In this document: positions 34,894 through 41,035 of the stretch, in pieces
Position numbering within the stretch: position 1 is the first letter of the stretch
Layout of the letters: the number at the start of each line of letters is the position of its first letter
DNA from: Lachnospiraceae bacterium
Lineage (GTDB): Bacteria > Bacillota > Clostridia > Lachnospirales > Lachnospiraceae
NCBI GenBank assembly: GCA_028693705.1
Contig: JAQUUX010000022.1
Location: 1-41,035, forward strand
Direction: 5' to 3'
Length of the DNA: 41,035 nucleotides
Made by a program: the position numbers and the translations under genes
Notes under the pieces: model-generated
The model's database searches: none
Told to the model about the DNA's origin: nothing
What the model saw: the letters and a program-made list of their open reading frames with translations, nothing else

Positions 34894-35760
34894 TCATTTT
34901 AATGGATTTAATGATAAAAATGCCCCCAGATTACCTCGTTTCCCATGACTTGCTCTGTGAGAAAATAATAATTCGGGATTACAGCAGGTACAAATATCCG
35001 TTACTTCAATATTCTCTGCCGGAATACCTGCCTCTAACATCACATACCGGTTGGCTTTCCATAGATCCAGCATATATTTGCCTTCTACTAAATTTCCATC
35101 CTTATATTCCGGTACAACTACGTCTGCCGGAAATACCTGTTTGAACTCTTCTGCCACGTCTTCACTAACCTCATAGCAGCTGCCGCAAATAGAAGGACCT
35201 ATGCAGGCAACAATATCCTTAGGATCTGTTCCGTACACTTCAGTCATCTTTTGCACAGTACATGCCCCCATTTTGTTCACGGTACCTCGCCAGCCTGAAT
35301 GGCTTAAACCAATTACTTTCTTTTTCGTATCCAGAAAATACAGTGGAACACAGTCTGCATAAAAAGTACATAGCACAAGTCCCGGTTCATTCGTAACCAA
35401 TCCATCAATATCCTCGTAGTCACGTTCCCTGATAATCCCTTTTCCTGCATCTGCTTTTGTTACCACCCTTATATTGGTAGTATGTGTCTGCACTGAACCC
35501 ACAAATTGATCCAGTTCCCGATCCATTGTCACAGCAATACGTCTGTAATTCTCCAGTACTGCTTCTTTGTCATCGCCCCTGGAGGAACTCACGTTCATAG
35601 TAGCAAAAATATCTTTACTGACACCGCCTAATCTGGTGGAAAACAGCTGTGTTACCAATCCAGTCTTTTCCAAAGAGGGAAAAGTCAGATATGTAGCACC
35701 GGATTTCTCCTTCACTTCCATCACAGGATGATTCCCTTTTCGTTTAATTTTCAATTCCAT
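34894..35760 (-). CDS. YfiH/PgeF-type laccase-domain protein (purine nucleoside phosphorylase family)
   Basis: A 288-residue multicopper-oxidase-like (DUF152) protein. The three zinc ligands are in QTHTTN, ADCVPL and SHSGWRGT. Family members act as purine nucleoside phosphorylases/adenosine deaminases or peptidoglycan editing factor; which applies here is not decided by sequence. The ATG at 35760 is chosen because GGAG lies eight bases upstream, just across the yraN stop; the longer frame to 35883 overlaps yraN entirely. Last gene of the lepB operon. Confidence 0.9.
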   Translation of the reverse strand: MELKIKRKGNHPVMEVKEKSGATYLTFPSLEKTGLVTQLFSTRLGGVSKDIFATMNVSSSRGDDKEAVLENYRRIAVTMDRELDQFVGSVQTHTTNIRVVTKADAGKGIIRERDYEDIDGLVTNEPGLVLCTFYADCVPLYFLDTKKKVIGLSHSGWRGTVNKMGACTVQKMTEVYGTDPKDIVACIGPSICGSCYEVSEDVAEEFKQVFPADVVVPEYKDGNLVEGKYMLDLWKANRYVMLEAGIPAENIEVTDICTCCNPELLFSHRASHGKRGNLGAFLSLNPLK

Positions 35761-35764
35761 TATT

Positions 35765-36142
35765 CTATCTCCAGTATTTTTTCTGTTTGCTAAAATACTC
35801 AAAGGCTCCGGGATACCATTTGATTTTATTCGCCAGTATAGCCACCACATCATAACGTATCTGCTGTCTTTCCGGAATACCATGTTTCATACGATATATA
35901 TCAGACACATGACAGATCGTTTGCTGCTTTCGGTATTGCACCGCCTCCTCCGGAAGTCCGGCCGCTTCATTTTTTCTGTATTTTACCTCAATAAAAACAA
36001 GTATCTTATTCCGGTCCAAACCAATTAAATCTATTTCTCCCTGTCTTGTCCTATAATTTTTTTCAATAATCCGCACACCATGTCTCTCCAAAAATGAAAC
36101 AGCAACCTCTTCATATTTGGTTCCAAGTTCTCTATCATTCAT
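35765..36142 (-). CDS. YraN/UPF0102 family endonuclease-like protein
   Basis: A 125-residue protein of the UPF0102 family with a restriction-endonuclease-like fold. GEIDLIG and the following FIEVKYR give the Glu/Asp...Glu-X-Lys metal site. The N-terminal GTKYEEVAVSFLERHG is typical. It usually lies near rnhB, as here, and is thought to act in nucleic-acid processing, but the reaction is not established. AAGGA precedes the ATG. Confidence 0.9.
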   Translation of the reverse strand: MNDRELGTKYEEVAVSFLERHGVRIIEKNYRTRQGEIDLIGLDRNKILVFIEVKYRKNEAAGLPEEAVQYRKQQTICHVSDIYRMKHGIPERQQIRYDVVAILANKIKWYPGAFEYFSKQKKYWR

Positions 36143-36180
36143 ATTTATTCCTTCCGCTCTCCAGGCATCAGGAAATCCTT

Positions 36181-36465
36181 CTATTTTGCTGTGTTCATTT
36201 TACTCCTGATCTTGTCCATGCCATCTACAAAAACAAGAATCTCTGCCACGACCTCATACAGCTCCGGCGGTATGTATTCACCTATATCAAGGCGCGATAA
36301 GGTATCCGCCAATTTGTCATCCCTGTGCACGGGAACCTCGGCTTCTTTGGCCTTTTCAATGATACGCTCCGCCAATGCACCGGTTCCGATGGCTATTACT
36401 TTAGGGGCATCCTCTGCCGGATCAAATTCCAATGCAATTGCCTGTTTTCGTTTATTCTTATCCAT
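36181..36465 (-). CDS. FlhB C-terminal-domain-like protein (YlqH type)
   Basis: 94 residues matching only the cytoplasmic domain of the export-gate protein FlhB (IALEFDPAEDAPKVIAIGTGALAERIIEKAK pattern, interrupted here as ALEFDPAEDAPKV and then AERIIEKAKE). The self-cleaving NPTH motif of full FlhB is missing and there is no membrane part. Bacillus has the same gene (ylqH) next to rnhB and a FliK-like gene. Its start overlaps the FliK-like gene stop (TAATG). A role in export-substrate switching is an inference from the pair. Confidence 0.85.
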   Translation of the reverse strand: MDKNKRKQAIALEFDPAEDAPKVIAIGTGALAERIIEKAKEAEVPVHRDDKLADTLSRLDIGEYIPPELYEVVAEILVFVDGMDKIRSKMNTAK

Positions 36466-38231
36466 TACGTCCTCACATCGAAAGCATGCCGGGAAAGCAG
36501 ATGTTTTTCTGCCCCTCCTGTTGCTTCTTTCACAATGGTATTGCCGTCTTTTTGTAATTCCATACTATGTTCCAGGTGATACCCTCTCTTTTGCAGCCGC
36601 TCATCCAAAATATGCATATTGGCTTCCATAAAATCAAGGATACTGTCATTTTGAAAATAAAACTTAGTTTTTACGTCCATATTTTTTATTGAAACATATA
36701 TATCAAGCGGACCCAAATGCTCCATATCAAGGTGTAATAATGCAGTCACCTGATCTGTTTCGGAAGCCAGACTTTTTTTACGGCTATATACATACAACTG
36801 TCCGGCGCCCTTTTTGTCCACCATGGATAACGGAACCTGTACATATCCCATGAGATGATTCATAGACTGCATAAAACTTGTATTATTCTGAACGGAGTTT
36901 ACACTCTTGGCTAGTGTTCCCTGTGATTTGCCACTTTGCTGCAATATCTGTTCCAGCTGATTGGACTGCTCTCTGATACGGTTCAAAAGCTTAGCCACAT
37001 TTTCTTTTGAAAGCTGTCCCGGTGTTACCGTCCATTGATTCAGCATTTCATTTTCCATCACTTTGCCAAATTCTCTGGATGAAAAAAGTTTTACAAGTTC
37101 AGCCTGCAATTCACCTCTTGCAAGTTGCGGCATATCTGTAATTGCCTGCTTTACAGCCTGTAAAAAATGTTTTGGAGTAAGTGATCCCGGATCATCTGCT
37201 ATAGCCTCAAAAGCACTGCCAAGCTGTTTCAGCTGATGCTGTAACGTAATCGTTTCATCAGGCGTCAGTTCAAGCATGTTTCCTACAGGCTGACTTTTCA
37301 CTATTTCTCCATTATCCGCAGTATCTACGCTCTGCGTTATTCCTGCTTCAGTTGCATCACTTCCACTTGACATAATTCCTGCTTCAGTTGCATCACTTCC
37401 ACTTGACATAATTCCCGCTTCAGTTACAACACTTCCAGTTGACATAGTTTCTGCTTCAGTTACAGTATTTCCACCTTGCATCACTTCGGTTTCAGCCGAG
37501 GAAAGTGTATTCTGCATACTATCTGTACCATTCATATCGTCGGTCAGCATCTGTATTACCCGGTTATAAAAAGAAAGACTTTCTCCTGTCCCTTGTTCCG
37601 ACATGATTTCTGTAAACGTGGACTGTAAACCTTTCGTCAAATCAAGTACCGTTTCTGTCATGGCACTTTTCAGGTTCAGGAAGTTTTCATACAATTCAAC
37701 ATTAGCTGAGTCAATTGGTAAATCTATATTTTTCATTTGTACAAGTATTTCCGCATCCGTATTTGGATAAGTCTCTACCAGTCTGCTCATCTCCAACAGG
37801 GAATTTTTCTGTATGGACATCCCGTTTTCCATCATCGAAGATACAAATGAAGCCGTTTTATCTGTTACCGGCAAACCGGCTTCATTAAGAGCTTTTAATA
37901 CCGTTTCATCTGTACTGATATTTTCCATAAGTGGGGATAGGGATAACTGGCTATTGGAAAGATTTCGAACCTGGAACAGCATGTCCTGTCCGACCTGCAG
38001 CTTCATGCCTTGATTCAGGCGTGCCTGTAGAAAGGATCCGTCTTCCAGCTGAAGGCTGACTTCCGATCCCTTTAGTGATATGATCTCTCCGCGAAATGTT
38101 TGTCCCGCTGAGAAATTTTGTAAAGAAACAGTTTTATTTCCGGATGCATCTGTGGACACCACCTCTGCACTAATCCCGGGTGATTGATTACTTTGACCTG
38201 TATGTGTGAAAATTCCGGATAAAAAAGACAT
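36465..38231 (-). CDS. FliK-like hook-length-control-type protein (YlqG-like position)
   Basis: 588 residues, Gln/Ser/Thr-rich. The N-terminus (about 25-100) resembles a small beta domain (FRGEIISLKG, LQVGQDMLFQV). The middle is low-complexity with four 12-residue repeats at 251-298. The C-terminus (about 465-560: GQLYVYSRKK, LHLDMEHLGPLDIYVSIK) resembles the FliK C-terminal domain that contacts FlhB. Together with the overlapping FlhB-like gene it forms a FliK/FlhB-type pair outside a flagellar cluster. GGAG lies five bases before the ATG. Confidence 0.75.
   Translation of the reverse strand: MSFLSGIFTHTGQSNQSPGISAEVVSTDASGNKTVSLQNFSAGQTFRGEIISLKGSEVSLQLEDGSFLQARLNQGMKLQVGQDMLFQVRNLSNSQLSLSPLMENISTDETVLKALNEAGLPVTDKTASFVSSMMENGMSIQKNSLLEMSRLVETYPNTDAEILVQMKNIDLPIDSANVELYENFLNLKSAMTETVLDLTKGLQSTFTEIMSEQGTGESLSFYNRVIQMLTDDMNGTDSMQNTLSSAETEVMQGGNTVTEAETMSTGSVVTEAGIMSSGSDATEAGIMSSGSDATEAGITQSVDTADNGEIVKSQPVGNMLELTPDETITLQHQLKQLGSAFEAIADDPGSLTPKHFLQAVKQAITDMPQLARGELQAELVKLFSSREFGKVMENEMLNQWTVTPGQLSKENVAKLLNRIREQSNQLEQILQQSGKSQGTLAKSVNSVQNNTSFMQSMNHLMGYVQVPLSMVDKKGAGQLYVYSRKKSLASETDQVTALLHLDMEHLGPLDIYVSIKNMDVKTKFYFQNDSILDFMEANMHILDERLQKRGYHLEHSMELQKDGNTIVKEATGGAEKHLLSRHAFDVRT
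37338..37481. repeat. 36-bp tandem repeat inside the FliK-like gene
   Basis: Four in-frame units of 36 bases encode MQGGNTVTEAET, MSTGSVVTEAGI and two copies of MSSGSDATEAGI. The last two units are nearly identical in DNA, so the array probably expanded recently and may vary in copy number between strains. Confidence 0.85.
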
Positions 38232-38256
38232 TCATACTCCAATCTACAGGTAAGGA

Positions 38257-39009
38257 TCAGATGAAATTTCCAATAAAAGATCGTCTGTGTATGACACAGG
38301 GGCCAAATTCTCTGATAGCTGCGATATGAGCTGACGACCCATACCCTTTATTAGAGGCAAATCCATATAACGGAAATAACTCATCATAAGAAACCATCAT
38401 ATGATCTCTATGTACCTTGGCAATAATACTGGCGGCAGCTATAGAGATACTCTGGGCATCCCCCTTTATGATCGGTACCTGTTTTATGTTTACATCAGGA
38501 ATGGTAACAGCATCATTTAACAATAAATCCGGTTTCACGGTCAGTTTAGAAACAGCTTCCCGCATCGCTTCATAATCAGCCTGTAATATGTTGATCTCAT
38601 CAATTCGCTCCGGTCCTACACAACCGATCCCATAAGATACTGCTTCCCTCTGTATAATTTCATTTAACTCTTCTCTTTTTTTTTCGGTTAATTGCTTGGA
38701 ATCATTTAGATATAAAATGCTGCAATCCTTCGGAAGGATCACTGCACCAGCTACAATAGGACCCGCCAGAGGACCTCTGCCTACTTCATCCACACCGCAG
38801 ATGAATTCACAGTCTGCATATTCTTTTTCAAATCGCTTCATGGCTTCTGTCCGCTTTAACTCTGCCTGCCATGCCGCCTGCTTTTTTTCAGCCTTTGTTA
38901 CCAGTTCTCTGACCGCTGATCGTTCATCGTCAGCATAGGCATTTATAAACTCCTGTAAGGCTTCATCTTTTGTATTCTTTAAATGTTCCTTTATCTCTGC
39001 AATTTTCAT
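38257..39009 (-). CDS. rnhB: ribonuclease HII
   Basis: A 250-residue RNase HII removing ribonucleotides from DNA. GVDEVGRGPLAGP (near residue 73) carries the catalytic Asp-Glu, LLNDAVTIP and SIIAKVHRD are the other conserved blocks. An N-terminal extension of about 65 residues precedes the core, as in Bacillus RnhB. ATG at 39009 lies one base after the lepB stop (TAAGATG), with AGGTGA inside lepB; the frame can also begin with GTG at 39021. Confidence 0.95.
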   Translation of the reverse strand: MKIAEIKEHLKNTKDEALQEFINAYADDERSAVRELVTKAEKKQAAWQAELKRTEAMKRFEKEYADCEFICGVDEVGRGPLAGPIVAGAVILPKDCSILYLNDSKQLTEKKREELNEIIQREAVSYGIGCVGPERIDEINILQADYEAMREAVSKLTVKPDLLLNDAVTIPDVNIKQVPIIKGDAQSISIAAASIIAKVHRDHMMVSYDELFPLYGFASNKGYGSSAHIAAIREFGPCVIHRRSFIGNFI

Positions 39010-39010
39010 C

Positions 39011-39550
39011 TTATTTATCACCTAAATAACAGATTTTATTAAATGGATAAATTCTAACCCAGGCTTTCCCGATGATGCTGGATCGTTTCACATTTCCAAC
39101 TGCCTCTGTACGACTGTCAGAACTGTTATTGCGGTTATCTCCCATGACAAAATATTCATCCGAAGCTAAAGTAATATTCGTTGATGCCCTTCCGGGATCA
39201 GCAATGGTTTCCAGACCATAGTTTTCCTCCAGCTGCTCTCCATTGATAAAAATTGATCCCTCATTATCAATGTAGACGGTTTCTCCCGGTAATCCGATGA
39301 TTCTCTTTATATAATAGGTATTATCTGCATATTGAAAAGGAAAGACAATAATATCAAAACGTTCCGGATCGTGAAAGCGATAGGATATTTTATCTACGAT
39401 CAGATTATCTTTATCCGACAAAGTGGTTTCCATAGAGGAGCCGCTCACTTCTGTTCTTTGTCCTACATATTTAATAACACACAGGGTCAGCACCAGTACG
39501 ATCAGCAGATACAAACTGGTATTTAAGATTTCTTTTATGGTATCTTTCAT
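39011..39550 (-). CDS. lepB: signal peptidase I
   Basis: A 179-residue type I signal peptidase: one N-terminal membrane helix (about 8-28), catalytic Ser39 in SGSSMETTL, Lys82 in YYIKRIIGLPGE, and the GDNRNNSSDSR box. It cleaves signal peptides of exported proteins. The ATG overlaps the rbgA stop (ATGA). It is the second of two lepB paralogues flanking rbgA; the two differ mainly in their N-termini and may divide substrates. Confidence 0.95.
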   Translation of the reverse strand: MKDTIKEILNTSLYLLIVLVLTLCVIKYVGQRTEVSGSSMETTLSDKDNLIVDKISYRFHDPERFDIIVFPFQYADNTYYIKRIIGLPGETVYIDNEGSIFINGEQLEENYGLETIADPGRASTNITLASDEYFVMGDNRNNSSDSRTEAVGNVKRSSIIGKAWVRIYPFNKICYLGDK

Positions 39551-40401
39551 AAATTGCCTTCTTCCGGAAATTCTAATGTAATATATCCTAATTTTCCATT
39601 TCTGAATTCATCCAGTAAAACAGATGACATCTTCATCAGGTCAAGTGATTCTCCTTTTCCATAGCAGTGCCTGTTCTCGCATATTGCCTTCAGATTTTCC
39701 AGAGATTCTTCCGATTCTGTTATTTCAAAACGTTTTTCCAGTAATCCGGGATAATTCTTTGTCAAAAAAGTGATCAGATCCAGTGCAAGTTCATCCAGAT
39801 GCAGGACTTCATCATTCATAGATCCGATAAATGCCAGTTTTAATCCAACTGCCTGATCCTCAAACTTCGGCCACAAAATACCCGGTGTATCTAAAAGCTC
39901 CAGATTCTTATTCAGACGAATCCACTGTTTTCCTTTTGTAACACCCGGTTTATTTCCGGTTTTCGCACAAGCCTTTCCTGCAAAAGAATTGATAAAGGTG
40001 GATTTTCCCACATTAGGGATTCCAACTACCATAGCTCTTACCGGACGATTCAGAATACCACGTTTCCTGTCTCGTTCGATCTTCTCCTTACAGGATTCTT
40101 CCACGGCACCCTGAATGGATTTTATTCCTGCTCCGGATTTGGAATTGATCTCCACAGCCAGTATTCCTTTGCTTTTAAAGTACTCCATCCAAAGTTTATT
40201 GTATTTTCGATCTGCCAGATCTGATTTATTTAACAGTACCAGTCTGGATTTATTTTTACCCAGCTCATCGATTTCAGGATTTCTGCTGCTAAGCGGAATT
40301 CTGGCATCGACCACCTCAATGATCAAGTCGATCAGCTTTATATTCTCAAGCATCATTCGCTTGGCTTTCATCATATGTCCCGGATACCACTGATAATTCA
40401 T
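39547..40401 (-). CDS. rbgA: ribosome biogenesis GTPase RbgA (YlqF)
   Basis: A 284-residue circularly permuted GTPase for late 50S assembly. The motif order is G4 NKSD (58-61), G1 GIPNVGKS (127-134) and G3 DTPG (171-174), the permuted order that defines the family. The N-terminal QWYPGHMMKAKR is the usual signature. Both ends overlap the flanking lepB genes by four bases (ATGA), so translation of the three is coupled. Confidence 0.96.
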   Translation of the reverse strand: MNYQWYPGHMMKAKRMMLENIKLIDLIIEVVDARIPLSSRNPEIDELGKNKSRLVLLNKSDLADRKYNKLWMEYFKSKGILAVEINSKSGAGIKSIQGAVEESCKEKIERDRKRGILNRPVRAMVVGIPNVGKSTFINSFAGKACAKTGNKPGVTKGKQWIRLNKNLELLDTPGILWPKFEDQAVGLKLAFIGSMNDEVLHLDELALDLITFLTKNYPGLLEKRFEITESEESLENLKAICENRHCYGKGESLDLMKMSSVLLDEFRNGKLGYITLEFPEEGNL

Positions 40402-40982
40402 TTTACAAACCCCATTCCACTATGTTTAGATGCCATATGAAACCATGCTTTTCCAACAATTGTATTCTTGGAAACGGCTCCTATATTGGCAGACCTGCTG
40501 TCTTCACTATTGTTACGATTATCACCCAGAACAAAATATTCTCCTGCGCCAAGTGTCAGTTCATTTTCTGCGATACCGGCATCCGCCATCTTATCGTAGG
40601 CTTCATCCTCTTCAATATATACTCCATTTACATAGAGTTTTCCATCCTGTATCTGGATGGTCTCACCCGGAAGTCCTACCACACGTTTAATATAATAATG
40701 TGAATTCTGATTTCCATTAGGTAAAAAAACAATGACATCTCCCCGCTTTGGGGAAAAGATCTCATAGACCAGTCGGTTGATCAAAACTTCCTGACTGCTA
40801 TACAATTCCGGCTCCATGGAAACACCAATCACACTGGATTTTACGCCAAGGAAATAAATCAGAACAAAAGCAATAAAGGCCGCTGCAAAAATCTCAAAGG
40901 CCCATCCAAATACTTCCCGCAACATGCCGGAGCTGATTTTTTTTCTTTTACGATAAAAACTTAATCCTTTACTTCTTCCCAT
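40398..40982 (-). CDS. lepB: signal peptidase I (paralogue)
   Basis: A 194-residue type I signal peptidase with a basic N-terminus (KGLSFYRKRKK), one membrane helix (about 25-46), catalytic Ser55 in GVSMEPEL, Lys99 in YYIKRVVGLPGE and the GDNRNNSEDSR box. AAGGTGA precedes the ATG. First gene of the eight-gene operon running to 34894 in this window. In related genomes rplS often lies just upstream, but that would be outside this window. Confidence 0.95.
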   Translation of the reverse strand: MGRSKGLSFYRKRKKISSGMLREVFGWAFEIFAAAFIAFVLIYFLGVKSSVIGVSMEPELYSSQEVLINRLVYEIFSPKRGDVIVFLPNGNQNSHYYIKRVVGLPGETIQIQDGKLYVNGVYIEEDEAYDKMADAGIAENELTLGAGEYFVLGDNRNNSEDSRSANIGAVSKNTIVGKAWFHMASKHSGMGFVK

Positions 40983-40997
40983 AATTCACCTTAGTAT

Positions 40998-41006
40998 ATT
41001 TTAACA
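40998..41006 (-). promoter_or_regulatory. possible extended -10 promoter of the lepB operon
   Basis: TGTTAAAAT on the minus strand fits an extended -10 (TGN then TAAAAT), 15 bases before the lepB ATG. No good -35 is visible. The operon may instead be read from further upstream. Confidence 0.3.
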
Positions 41007-41035
41007 CGATCCGCTCATAAAGACTAGAAAAAAAG

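Noticed and set aside
37338-37481. CRISPR-like array
   Set aside because: The units are contiguous 36-base in-frame coding repeats without spacers.

Overview
The window reads as a chromosomal segment of a low-GC, spore-forming, probably motile Clostridium-class Firmicute, most likely a Lachnospiraceae relative near Roseburia/Agathobacter. The basis is spoIVA and a SpoVAF-type germination gene, an anaerobic class III ribonucleotide reductase, a methyl-accepting chemotaxis protein, FliK-like and FlhB-like genes beside rnhB, a tyrosyl T-box leader, and strong AGGAGG ribosome binding sites. The family is an inference from gene content; the genus is a guess. No tRNA, rRNA, CRISPR array, transposase or integrase is visible.

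Layout, left to right. At 115-6707 (minus) is a TetR - MMPL/RND transporter - giant GLUG-repeat/coiled-coil surface protein operon. A DegV protein follows (6916-7791), then a spoVAF gene broken by one in-frame TAG (7878-9278). Next come dut, nrdG and nrdD (9372-12506), a WYL regulator, a 60-residue membrane protein, rnhA, cdd, spoIVA, a dCache chemoreceptor, and tyrS with its promoter and T-box leader. At 20237-24606 are two related membrane hybrid histidine kinases, one intact and one decayed by a frameshift and an in-frame TAG. metF (plus) then faces a der-plsY-gpsA-HIT operon (minus). prs (plus) faces an OmpR-type regulator/histidine kinase pair (minus). The right end (34894-40982, minus) is a housekeeping operon: lepB, rbgA, a second lepB, rnhB, a FliK-like gene, an FlhB C-terminal-like gene, yraN and a YfiH-type laccase-domain gene.

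The most unusual content is non-coding. Two copies of a dispersed element lie in opposite orientations at 25624-25991 and 30937-31548. Each contains a roughly 137-nt long hairpin and is bounded by a 12-nt near-palindrome, AAACTGNAGTTT or its complement. Both copies fill convergent gene junctions, and the stop codons of all four flanking genes fall in or against the terminal repeats. The second copy carries an extra 294-bp nested palindromic module that looks like a large structured RNA.

A second theme concerns the two sporulation genes. Both spoIVA and spoVAF start immediately after a 13-bp hairpin plus T-tract. In each case the hairpin's 3' arm contains the Shine-Dalgarno sequence, and a candidate sporulation-sigma -10 element lies at the end of the 5' arm or just after it. 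The hairpin could therefore end or silence read-through RNA from the upstream vegetative gene, while the sporulation transcript starts inside the loop and escapes.
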